Source of the DNA: Pseudomonas bohemica
Lineage (GTDB): Bacteria > Pseudomonadota > Gammaproteobacteria > Pseudomonadales > Pseudomonadaceae
Assembly (NCBI RefSeq): GCF_002934685.1
Contig: NZ_NKHL01000119.1
Location: 113,995 to 177,994 of the forward strand
DNA: 64,000 nt
Reading direction: 5' to 3'
Both the position numbers and the translations under genes were made by a program. Position 1 is the first letter of the stretch; the number at the start of each line of letters is the position of its first letter. This document shows positions 15,369 to 23,892 of this stretch, in pieces. Under the pieces are notes generated by a model, which saw nothing but the letters and a program-made list of their open reading frames with translations, searched no databases and was not told the origin of the DNA.

Positions 15369-18062
15369 TCAGGCCAGCGGGCCGCGAGGGTAGCGGCGCA
15401 GGGCGTTGATCAGGTCTTCGCCGGGGATTGGTTTGTCGAAGAGATAACCCTGGCCCACATCGCAACGATGACGACGCAGGAAAGTCAGTTGCTCAGCCGT
15501 CTCGATGCCTTCGGCCACGACGCTCAGCTTGAGGTTGTGAGCCATGGCGATGACCGCCGAGGTAATTTCCATGTCGTCCTGATCATCCGGAATATCGCGG
15601 ATGAAGCTGCGGTCGATCTTGATCACATCGATGGGGAATTTCTTCAGGTAGCTGAAGGATGAATAGCCGGTGCCGAAATCGTCCATGGCCAACGTCAGGC
15701 CCAGTGTTTTCAACGACTCCAGTTGCAGGCGCGTGTCATCGGTCGCCTCCAGCAGCAGGCCTTCGGTCAACTCCAGCTCCAGCAACGAAGGGTCGAGTTG
15801 TTCTTCGCGCAGGATGCTGGCCAGGGAACTGACCAGCTCCGGATCAGAGAACTGCTTGGGCGAAACGTTGATGGCGACATGCAACTTGCCGTAACCGGCG
15901 GCCGTCAGTTGCTTGCTCATGCGGCAGGACTGGCGCGCCACCCATTTGCCGATCGGGATGATCAGGCCGGTTTCCTCGGCGACGCTAATGAACTGGTCCG
16001 GGCGAATCATGCCCTTTTCCGGGTGGTTCCAGCGCAGCAGCGCTTCCATGCCCAACAGCCGGCCAGTGCGCAGGCACAGCTTGGGCTGATAGAACACTTC
16101 CAGCTCGTTTTGGGTCAGTGCGCGACGCAGGTTGTTCTCGACGAACAGCTTGTAGCTGGCTTCGGCGTTGAGCGCTTCAGTGAACACCTGCACCTGATGC
16201 TTGCCGTTGGCCTTGGCCTTGTGCAGCGCCAGGCCTGCGTTTTTCATCAGGGTCTGCGGATCGCGGCCATGCAGCGGCGCGCAGGCCAGGCCCACGGAGC
16301 CGGTGACGCTGATCAACTGGTTGTCGACGAACATCGGCTTGTCGAGGGTAGTCAGCACCTGATGGGCGATGCGCTGGCCGTCTTCGGGGCCGGTATCGTC
16401 CAGCAGCACGGCGAATTCGTTACTGGCGAAGCGCGCCAGGATGCCGGTCGGGCTCAGGCTGTTGCGCAGACGACGGGCGAGGCTGATCAGCAGCTTGTCG
16501 CCGGTCTGGTGGCCAAGGCTGTCATTGATGCGCTTGAAGTTGTCGATGTCCACAAGAAGCAGGCTGATGGGCGTCTCGACGTCTCGGGCGAAATGCTCGT
16601 CGAGGGTGCGGATGAACGCCGGACGGTTGCCCAGGTTGGTCAGGTTGTCGGTATACGCCAGGCGCTCGATCCGCTGCTGGGAGAGCTTGGCCTGGGTGAT
16701 GTCTTCGTAAATACCGATGTAATGGGTCAGCTCGCGGTTGTCGCCATAAACCTTGGAGATCGACAACTGGCCCCAGTAGGGTTCCAGATTCTTGCGTCGA
16801 CTCTTGAATTCACCTTGCCAGCTGTTGCCGCTGACCAGGCTTGAATTGGTGTCCAGTAGCAACGACCCCAGATTTTCCAGCGCTGGCAGTTCCGACAGGC
16901 GATGGCCGTGGACTTCGTCGGCGCTGTACTGCGTGATCTCGGTGAAACTGGGGTTGACGTACTCGACCACCCCATCGCAATTGACGAGCAGAAACGCGTT
17001 GGCGCTCTGTTCCACCGCACGCTGGAACAGGTGCAGGGCGTTGGTGGCGGTGCGGCGCTTGTGATTGTTGATGACCTGGGCAAACTGATCGGCCAGCTCG
17101 CCGGCGAACGCGATCTCGTCGGACTGCCACTCGCGAGCCGTGTCGCTGTGGTCAAGACACAACACGCCGACCACCTGCCCGTCGATGCGAATGCTGGCGT
17201 CGAGAATAGCGTTGATGTAGCGCGGGCGCAGGCACTCGGCGAGCTCTTTGGTGCGGGGGTCGGACTCTACATCGCTGGCATCGATGGCCCGACTGGTGTG
17301 CAGGGCTTCGAGGTAACTGGGGAAGCGACTGATGTCGATCGGCTCTGCCTTGAGGTACTCATCGGTTTGCCGTCGGTATTCGGCAATCGGTTCAAGCGTC
17401 TTGCCATCGAGGTTCCAGATCGCAGCGCGGGAGATGTCGTAAATTTCGCAGGCGCTCTTGGTGATCAGCTCTGCCGCCTCCTGCAAAGAGTTGCTGGAGC
17501 TGTAGCGATGGCGCGCCAGGCGCAGAATCAGACTCTGCTGGGCGCGGACACGCTCCAGATGCTTGAGTTGTTCGTGCTGGGCGCGCTGGTTCAACTCAAG
17601 GGCGATCTGCAGGCGAGAGTTCTGAACCTCCAGGTCCGGGCTGAAGGCCAGTTCGCTGGAATCGAACACTTCATCGACCACCATCAGATAGCCACGCAGC
17701 AACTCACGATTGTGCTGCCGGTAGCCTTCGCCGATCTCCAGCAGACCCAGCGGGCCACGGGTGGTGTGCAGGGTGTAGCGGATGATGTAATGCGAACTGC
17801 TGACCAGCTGCATCTGGATCGCATCGTGCAGTTGGTAGCGGGCGTCAGGCTCCATCAAGCTGGCATAGGGCGCTCCGATGAGGGCGCACAGCTCCATGGC
17901 CGGCATGTCGAATTGCTTTTCGCAGTTGGGATCCAGGTACAGCATTGCCCAGCTGGCTTCATTCAGCCGCTCGAAACGCAGCATGCCGAGCCGCGAAGGC
18001 ACCGGCAATTGCGTCACGACCTCGGCTGCCGATCGAGCGGCAGCATCAGGTTGGCTTTTCAT
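15369..18062 (-). CDS. dipA: PAS/GAF-GGDEF-EAL c-di-GMP phosphodiesterase DipA
   Basis: An 897-residue cytosolic signalling protein. Order: N-terminal PAS-like region, GAF (about 190-345), PAS (about 350-470), GGDEF (about 475-640) and EAL (about 650-890). The GGDEF motif is degenerate (ASNEF at 546-550), so cyclase activity is unlikely. The EAL domain is intact: EALLRW at 673, ELTEG, and DDFGTGYSS. P. aeruginosa DipA has the same degenerate ASNEF and acts as a phosphodiesterase in biofilm dispersal, with the same neighbours (msrA, aceF). The start at 18062 (MKSQPDAAARS) is chosen by family resemblance; in-frame starts at 18095 and 18110 cannot be excluded since no strong ribosome-binding site is seen. 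Confidence 0.9.
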   Translation of the reverse strand: MKSQPDAAARSAAEVVTQLPVPSRLGMLRFERLNEASWAMLYLDPNCEKQFDMPAMELCALIGAPYASLMEPDARYQLHDAIQMQLVSSSHYIIRYTLHTTRGPLGLLEIGEGYRQHNRELLRGYLMVVDEVFDSSELAFSPDLEVQNSRLQIALELNQRAQHEQLKHLERVRAQQSLILRLARHRYSSSNSLQEAAELITKSACEIYDISRAAIWNLDGKTLEPIAEYRRQTDEYLKAEPIDISRFPSYLEALHTSRAIDASDVESDPRTKELAECLRPRYINAILDASIRIDGQVVGVLCLDHSDTAREWQSDEIAFAGELADQFAQVINNHKRRTATNALHLFQRAVEQSANAFLLVNCDGVVEYVNPSFTEITQYSADEVHGHRLSELPALENLGSLLLDTNSSLVSGNSWQGEFKSRRKNLEPYWGQLSISKVYGDNRELTHYIGIYEDITQAKLSQQRIERLAYTDNLTNLGNRPAFIRTLDEHFARDVETPISLLLVDIDNFKRINDSLGHQTGDKLLISLARRLRNSLSPTGILARFASNEFAVLLDDTGPEDGQRIAHQVLTTLDKPMFVDNQLISVTGSVGLACAPLHGRDPQTLMKNAGLALHKAKANGKHQVQVFTEALNAEASYKLFVENNLRRALTQNELEVFYQPKLCLRTGRLLGMEALLRWNHPEKGMIRPDQFISVAEETGLIIPIGKWVARQSCRMSKQLTAAGYGKLHVAINVSPKQFSDPELVSSLASILREEQLDPSLLELELTEGLLLEATDDTRLQLESLKTLGLTLAMDDFGTGYSSFSYLKKFPIDVIKIDRSFIRDIPDDQDDMEITSAVIAMAHNLKLSVVAEGIETAEQLTFLRRHRCDVGQGYLFDKPIPGEDLINALRRYPRGPLA

Positions 18063-18443
18063 GAAGGAACTCGCTTTAAGAGTACGGTCGCGCATGGGCA
18101 AGAAGCCCATTGTGAAATCGCGTGTCGCAAGGTTGCATCATGGCGAACGGGCTGACAAGTGAGCGCGATGGCTTAGTGCTATAAATCTGTCGGCAAATCG
18201 AGGATTAACTGAAGGTTGTTGGTCGGATTTGGGGGCAGAGGAGGTAAGTGGTTATTAGTTGGCTGTTGAAGATAATGAGATGTGTATGAATCCTTTATCT
18301 CGGTGGCGCTGATCGGGATTCGTCCTAACGTACGAATGGTTTCGCCTTCGGCGATTTGCGTTTAAAAGCGCAGCAAAGCCTGCGTTCAGCCTGCACCCAA
18401 GTCGCGTTCGGCGGCGTCTGAACCATCGCGTTAGAGAGCAAAA

Positions 18444-18836
18444 GCAACAGCAGATGCAGACGGCGCAGGTTGACGCGACCCTTGTAGGAGACGTCGGAGG
18501 TTACCACGGCAGCGAAGACGGGGAAGCAAACATCCCATCTGCACCTGACCCACCGCTTTCGCAAGATCAACAGCAGATGCAGACGGCGCAGGTTGACACG
18601 ATTGTTGTAGGAGACGTCGGAGGTTACGACGGCAGCGAAGACGGAGGAGCAAACAACCATCTGCACCTGACCCACCGCTTCGCAAGATCAACAGCGGACG
18701 CAGACGCCGCAGGTTGACACGATTGTTGTAGGAGACGTCGGAGGTTACGACGGCAGCGAAGACGGAGGAGCAAACATCCCATCTGCGCCCGACGCGCCGC
18801 ATTGGCTGCCGTCGTAACCTCCGACGTCTCCTACAG
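18444..18836. repeat. Three tandem ~122-bp repeats ending in an inverted half-unit
   Basis: Units start with CAACAGC at 18444, 18568 and 18689 (periods 124 and 121). Each includes TGTAGGAGACGTCGGAGGTT followed by ACGACGGCAGCGAAGACGG. At 18806-18836 the core returns inverted (GCTGCCGTCGTAACCTCCGA), so the last unit can form a long hairpin. The core shares CGGAGGTTACGACGG with the array at the window start. The rest of the 980-bp dipA-aceF gap (18063-18443 and 18837-18946) shows nothing identifiable. Confidence 0.85.
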
Positions 18837-18946
18837 ATTCTGCGTCGTACGAAGATTTTGCGCACGCGCATATGTCGCAAAGAATGATGTTCGGCATCAG
18901 ATAGGCGAAGAGCGTTAGCTCCAGCCCGCGTTGCTAACCAGCCGCC

Positions 18947-18974
18947 CAAAAAAAGCCCCGCCAATGAGCGGGGT
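18947..18974 (-). terminator. Intrinsic terminator of aceF
   Basis: On the minus strand CCCCGC-TCATTG-GCGGGG is followed by C and a run of T, 70 bp beyond the aceF stop. A second hairpin (GGCCCGCTC/GAGCGGGCC, about 19009-19031) lies between them and carries T5 in the plus direction. Confidence 0.8.
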
Positions 18975-19041
18975 TGAGGTACGAGCGTGGCAGCTCGAAA
19001 ACGGCAGAGGCCCGCTCCACATGAGCGGGCCTTTTTGAGGC

Positions 19042-20709
19042 TTACAGCAGGATCGTACGGATGTCCGTCAGCAATTCGCTCAGACGCTTGGTAAAGCGAG
19101 CAGCTGCAGCGCCGTTGATCACGCGGTGATCGTAGGACAACGACAGCGGCAGCATCAGGCGCGGCTGGAACGCCTTACCGTCCCAGACCGGCTGCGTGGT
19201 GGCCTTGGATACGCCGAGGATCGCGACTTCCGGCGCGTTGACGATCGGCGTGAAGCCGGTGCCGCCAATGTGACCCAGGCTCGAGATGGTGAAGCAAGCA
19301 CCTTGCATGTCGTTGGCCGACAGCTTCTTGGAACGTGCCTTCTCAGCCAGTTCGGCCGCTTCGGCAGCCAGTTGCAGCAGGCTCTTCTGGTCGACGTTCT
19401 TGATCACAGGGACCAGCAGGCCATCCGGGGTGTCGACCGCAAAACCGATGTGGAAGTACTTCTTGCGGATGACCGCTTTGCCGCTTGGCGCCAGCGAGCT
19501 GTTGAAGTCCGGCAGTTCCTTGAGCAGGTGAGCGATGGACTTAAGCAGCAGTGGCAACACGGTCAGTTTCACGCCGGCTTTTTCTGCGACAGCTTTCTGC
19601 GCGACGCGGAAAGCTTCCAGGTCGGTGATGTCCGCCTGGTCGAACTGAGTTACGTGCGGGATGTTCAGCCAGCTGCGGTGCAGACCGGTCGCGCCCAGCT
19701 GCATCAGGCGCGTCATCGGCACTTCTTCGATTTCGCCAAAACGGCTGAAATCGACTTCCGGAATCGGTGGAATACCCGAGCCGCCGGTGGCGCCGCCAGC
19801 AGTTGGCGCATCCTTGGACTTGGTCATGATGGATTTGACGTACGCCTGCACGTCTTCCTTCAGCACACGGCCATGGGGACCTGTGGCGGTCACAGCATTC
19901 AGTTCGACACCGAACTCGCGAGCCAACTGACGAACAGCTGGGCCAGCGTGGACTTTGGCGCCGCTTTGTGCTGGCGCCGCGGCTGGCGCGGGAGCCGCTT
20001 CAGCTTTCGGAGCTGGAGCAGCGGCCGGGGCAGCAGCAGGCGCTGATGCAGGCGCGTCAGCCTTGGCCGGAGCCGGGGCGGCAGCTTGTGCCGGGGCTGC
20101 AGCCGGTGCAGCGCCCGCGACTTTCAGTTTCAGAATCAGATCGCCAGTGCCGACCTCGTCTTCGACCTTGACGCTGATGCTTTCGACCACGCCAGCGGCT
20201 GGAGAAGGAATCTCCATCGAGGCTTTGTCGGATTCCAGCGTGATCAGGGATTGGTCGGCTTCGATGCTGTCGCCCACCTTGACCATTAGCTCGATGATGC
20301 GTGCCTTGCCCGAAGAGCCGATATCAGGAACGTGGATGTCCTGAACGGCATCAGCGGCAGCGGCAGCTGGAGCAGGTGCGGCGGCAGGAGCAGGTGCCGC
20401 AGCTTCAGTCAGTTTTTCGGCTGCGGGTGCTGGAGCGGCAGCGGCCGGTTCAGCAGCAGGGGCGGCAGCAGCTTCGCCTTCCACTTCCAGTTCGAACAGC
20501 TCGTCGCCTTCTTTCAGGCGATCGCCCAACTTGACCTTCATGGTCTTGATGACGCCGGCCTTTGGAGCAGGAATTTCCATGCTCGCCTTGTCCGATTCGA
20601 GCGTCAGAACGCTCTGGTCAGCTTCGATGCGATCACCGACCTTGACCATCAACTCAATGACTTCACCTTCACCGTTGCCGATGTCGGGTACGCGAATTAG
20701 CTCACTCAC
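19042..20709 (-). CDS. aceF: Pyruvate dehydrogenase E2, dihydrolipoamide acetyltransferase
   Basis: A 555-residue core subunit of the pyruvate dehydrogenase complex. Two lipoyl domains carry the lysines to be lipoylated (K41 and K162, both in ESDKASMEIP). They are joined by long Ala-Pro linkers (about 80-120 and 200-265). A peripheral-subunit-binding domain (AGPAVRQLAREFGV) follows, then the catalytic domain ending with SYDHRVINGAA (H528 catalytic). The start is GTG at 20709, since AAGGAGAGACATT precedes it and it gives the standard SELIRVPDIG; the frame continues to 20784 without such support. It is downstream of aceE. Confidence 0.95.
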   Translation of the reverse strand: MSELIRVPDIGNGEGEVIELMVKVGDRIEADQSVLTLESDKASMEIPAPKAGVIKTMKVKLGDRLKEGDELFELEVEGEAAAAPAAEPAAAAPAPAAEKLTEAAAPAPAAAPAPAAAAADAVQDIHVPDIGSSGKARIIELMVKVGDSIEADQSLITLESDKASMEIPSPAAGVVESISVKVEDEVGTGDLILKLKVAGAAPAAAPAQAAAPAPAKADAPASAPAAAPAAAPAPKAEAAPAPAAAPAQSGAKVHAGPAVRQLAREFGVELNAVTATGPHGRVLKEDVQAYVKSIMTKSKDAPTAGGATGGSGIPPIPEVDFSRFGEIEEVPMTRLMQLGATGLHRSWLNIPHVTQFDQADITDLEAFRVAQKAVAEKAGVKLTVLPLLLKSIAHLLKELPDFNSSLAPSGKAVIRKKYFHIGFAVDTPDGLLVPVIKNVDQKSLLQLAAEAAELAEKARSKKLSANDMQGACFTISSLGHIGGTGFTPIVNAPEVAILGVSKATTQPVWDGKAFQPRLMLPLSLSYDHRVINGAAAARFTKRLSELLTDIRTILL

Positions 20710-20762
20710 AATGTCTCTCCTTAGGAGAACCTGTTCACTCGACTGCGCTGGTTCCCTAGCGA

Positions 20763-20819
20763 CAAAACAGCCCTGAATGCTCATTTACCGAAGTAAATTC
20801 CGCATCGCAGGCTGTTTTG
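20763..20819. promoter_or_regulatory. Inverted repeat between aceE and aceF
   Basis: CAAAACAGCC (20763-20772) and GGCTGTTTTG (20810-20819) form a perfect 10-bp stem with a 37-nt loop in the 150-bp aceE-aceF gap. There is no terminal T-run on the minus strand. It could tune the E1:E2 ratio by RNA processing or partial termination. Confidence 0.4.
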
Positions 20820-20859
20820 CGCAATCTGTCAGCGCTCTATACGATCTTCAGCGCAGACC

Positions 20860-23505
20860 TTAGCAGTCCAGCGGGTTGCGTTTTTCCGGGTCGATGCCGA
20901 ACTTGGTGATGGCTTCAGCCACTACTTTCGGTTCGATATCGCCGCGATCGGCCAAGGCTTCCAGGGCGGCCAGCACGACGAAGTGGCGGTCGACTTCAAA
21001 GAAGTTACGCAGCTTCTTGCGGCTGTCGGAACGGCCGAAACCGTCGGTACCCAGGACTTTGTATTCCTTGGTCGGAACCCACTGACGGATCTGGTCAGCG
21101 AACAGTTTCATGTAGTCGGTCGACGCGATCACTGGACCTTTGCGACCATTGAGGCATTCTTCAACGTAGCTCAATTGTGGCTTCTGGCCTGGCTTGAGAC
21201 GGTTGCTGCGCTCTACGGCCAGGCCGTCGCGGCGCAGTTCGTTGAAGCTAGTGACGCTCCAGACGTCCGCGCCGACGTTGAACTCCTCGCGCAGGATCTT
21301 CGCCGCTTCGCGAACTTCGCGCAGGATGGTACCCGAACCCAGGAGCTGCACGTGATGCGCGGCTTCCTTGGTGTCTTCTTCCAACAGGTACATGCCCTTG
21401 ACGATGCCTTCTTCTGCACCGGCCGGGATGGCTGGCTGGGTGTAGGATTCGTTCATCACGGTCAGGTAATAGAAGACGTCCTGTTGCTCTTCGAACATCT
21501 TCTTCATGCCGTCCTGAATGATCACCGCCAGCTCGTAGCCGTAGGTCGGATCGTAGGTGCGGCAGTTCGGGATGGTCGAGGCCAGGATGTGGCTGTGACC
21601 GTCTTCGTGCTGCAGCCCTTCACCGTTCAGGGTGGTACGACCGGCCGTGCCGCCGACCAGGAAGCCACGGGTGCGGCTATCGCCTGCGGCCCATGCGAGG
21701 TCGCCGATACGCTGGAATCCGAACATCGAGTAGAAGATGTAGAACGGAATCATCGGTTGGTTGTGGCTGCTGTACGAAGTACCTGCAGCGATGAAGGAGG
21801 ACATGGCGCCTGCTTCGTTGATGCCTTCCTCGAGGATCTGACCTTTCTTGTCCTCGCGGTAGAACATCACCTGTTCTTTATCGACCGGCTCGTACAGTTG
21901 GCCTACGGAAGAGTAGATGCCCAGTTGACGGAACATGCCTTCCATACCGAAGGTACGGGCTTCGTCCGGGATGATCGGAACGATACGCTGGCCTACTTCC
22001 TTGTCCTTGACCAGCTGCGCCAGGATGCGCACGAAGGCCATGGTGGTGGAAATTTCGCGATCGCCGCTGCCGTCCAGGATCGCCTTGAGGGATTCCAGCG
22101 GCGGGGTCGGCAGGCTGAAGCTTTCAGCGCGACGTTGTGGCACGAAACCGCCCAGCGCGGCGCGACGCTCGCTCAGGTAACGGGCTTCGGCGCTGCCTTC
22201 TTCCGGTTTGAAGAATGGCAGGGAATCGAGCTGTTCGTCCTTGATCGGGATGTCGAAGCGGTCGCGGAAGTGACGCAGGCTGTCCACGTCGACTTTCTTG
22301 GTGTTGTGCGCAGTGTTTTTCGCTTCACCGGCGCCGGTGCCATAACCCTTGATGGTCTTGGCCAGAACCACGGTCGGCTGACCCTTGTGGTTAACCGCCT
22401 GATGGTAAGCGGCGTAGACCTTGTACGGGTCGTGGCCACCACGGTTGAGTTTCCAGATTTCGTCGTCGGACATGTCCGCAACCATCGCCTTGAGTTCCGG
22501 CGAGTTGAAGAAGTGTTCGCGAACGAAGGCGCCGTCTTTGGCCTTGTAGTTCTGGTATTCGCCGTCGATGACTTCGTCCATGCGACGTTGCAGGATGCCA
22601 TCGACGTCCTTGGCCAGCAGTGGGTCCCAGAAACGGCCCCAGATGACTTTGGTGACGTTCCATTGAGCACCGCGGAACACGCCTTCCAGTTCCTGGATGA
22701 TCTTGGCGTTGCCGCGAACCGGACCGTCCAGACGCTGCAGGTTGCAGTTCACGACGAAGATCAGATTGTCCAGCTTCTCGCGACCGGCCAGGGCAATGGC
22801 GCCCAGGGATTCCGGCTCGTCGGTCTCGCCGTCGCCCAGGAAGCACCAGACCTTCTGCTTGCCCTCAGGGATGTAGCCGCGGTGCTCCAGGTACTTCATG
22901 AAGCGCGCTTGATAGATAGCCTGGATCGGACCCAGACCCATCGAAACGGTCGGGAACTGCCAGAAGTCTTTCATCAGCCACGGGTGTGGGTAGGACGACA
23001 GACCGTTGCCATCGACTTCCTGACGGAAGTTGTTCATCTGGTCTTCAGTGATACGGCCTTCCATGAACGCACGGGCATAGACGCCTGGCGATGCGTGACC
23101 CTGGAAGTAGATCAGGTCGCCGCCGTGTTCGTCGGTCGGGGCCTGGAAAAAGTAGTTGAAGCCGATGTCGTACAGGGTCGCACTGGAAGCGAAGCTGGAG
23201 ATGTGACCGCCCAGATCCGGATCGCCGATGTTGGTTTTGACAACCATCGCCAGGGCGTTCCAACGCACCAACGAGCGAATGCGGCGTTCCATGAACAGGT
23301 CGCCAGGCATGCGTGCTTCGTGGGTGACAGGGATAGTGTTGCGATATGGCGTGGTGATGGCGTACGGCAGCTGCGAACCACTACGTGTGGCCAGCTCGCC
23401 CATACGGGTCATCAGGTAATGAGCACGGTCTTCGCCTTCTTTGTCGAGAACCGATTCCAGGGCGTCCAGCCATTCCTGGGTTTCGACGGGATCGAGGTCT
23501 TGCAT
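20860..23505 (-). CDS. aceE: Pyruvate dehydrogenase E1 component
   Basis: An 881-residue homodimeric-type E1 that decarboxylates pyruvate using thiamine diphosphate. The ThDP-binding motif begins at FLGDGETDEPES and ends near NLQRLDGPVRGN. The N-terminus MQDLDPVETQEWLDALESVL and the length are typical. It is the first gene of aceE-aceF. The divergent control region to glnE contains two 15-bp operator-like palindromes. Confidence 0.97.
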   Translation of the reverse strand: MQDLDPVETQEWLDALESVLDKEGEDRAHYLMTRMGELATRSGSQLPYAITTPYRNTIPVTHEARMPGDLFMERRIRSLVRWNALAMVVKTNIGDPDLGGHISSFASSATLYDIGFNYFFQAPTDEHGGDLIYFQGHASPGVYARAFMEGRITEDQMNNFRQEVDGNGLSSYPHPWLMKDFWQFPTVSMGLGPIQAIYQARFMKYLEHRGYIPEGKQKVWCFLGDGETDEPESLGAIALAGREKLDNLIFVVNCNLQRLDGPVRGNAKIIQELEGVFRGAQWNVTKVIWGRFWDPLLAKDVDGILQRRMDEVIDGEYQNYKAKDGAFVREHFFNSPELKAMVADMSDDEIWKLNRGGHDPYKVYAAYHQAVNHKGQPTVVLAKTIKGYGTGAGEAKNTAHNTKKVDVDSLRHFRDRFDIPIKDEQLDSLPFFKPEEGSAEARYLSERRAALGGFVPQRRAESFSLPTPPLESLKAILDGSGDREISTTMAFVRILAQLVKDKEVGQRIVPIIPDEARTFGMEGMFRQLGIYSSVGQLYEPVDKEQVMFYREDKKGQILEEGINEAGAMSSFIAAGTSYSSHNQPMIPFYIFYSMFGFQRIGDLAWAAGDSRTRGFLVGGTAGRTTLNGEGLQHEDGHSHILASTIPNCRTYDPTYGYELAVIIQDGMKKMFEEQQDVFYYLTVMNESYTQPAIPAGAEEGIVKGMYLLEEDTKEAAHHVQLLGSGTILREVREAAKILREEFNVGADVWSVTSFNELRRDGLAVERSNRLKPGQKPQLSYVEECLNGRKGPVIASTDYMKLFADQIRQWVPTKEYKVLGTDGFGRSDSRKKLRNFFEVDRHFVVLAALEALADRGDIEPKVVAEAITKFGIDPEKRNPLDC

Positions 23506-23619
23506 GGCTTGCTCCAGGGCGGAAAGGCTTCCAGAATCGGTTGCCTGAGTTTGTTGCGACTGGCCTTGTGGGCAGACGACGTAAAAATTCTTGGATGACC
23601 GGATGGGTACCCGGCGTTG

Positions 23620-23634
23620 TGTAGTTTTACTACA
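23620..23634. promoter_or_regulatory. aceE operator-like palindrome 1
   Basis: TGTAGTTTTACTACA is a dyad (TGTAGT-N3-ACTACA) 115 bp upstream of aceE. With the related copy at 23672-23686 it suggests a dimeric repressor bound at two sites. RccR, an RpiR-family regulator responsive to KDPG, is reported to control aceE in P. fluorescens; I recall a motif of this kind but cannot confirm it. Apart from these sites the 387-bp aceE-glnE gap shows no gene. Confidence 0.55.
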
Positions 23635-23671
23635 AATCTTTAGCCGTTTCAGCTTTTCGACTTGTATATAC

Positions 23672-23686
23672 AGTAGTAAAACTACA
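23672..23686. promoter_or_regulatory. aceE operator-like palindrome 2
   Basis: AGTAGTAAAACTACA matches the reverse complement of the first palindrome at 14 of 15 positions. The two sites start 52 bp apart, about five helical turns, compatible with cooperative binding. Confidence 0.55.
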
Positions 23687-23892
23687 GCTGAACGATGTTT
23701 TCGCTCATGTGTTGCGACGAATCAAATGAATAATGTTGGTGGAAACCATAAAAAGATCAGTTGCTCAATTGTGCTGGCAACCAAAAACAGGTAAATGCCA
23801 GCAATTTTTAACCTTTGTTCGACAGTCCGGTCCGTAACGTGTGTACAACCCTCACGGCGGGTAGTCTTTTGAACGCCGATCAAGGATAGACC

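Noticed and set aside
18431..18964. Repetitive minus-strand frames near aceF
   Set aside because: They follow the periodicity of the ~122-bp tandem repeats and do not resemble a protein family.
20983..23598. 871-residue plus-strand frame opposite aceE
   Set aside because: Antisense shadow of aceE with low-complexity composition and no domain.
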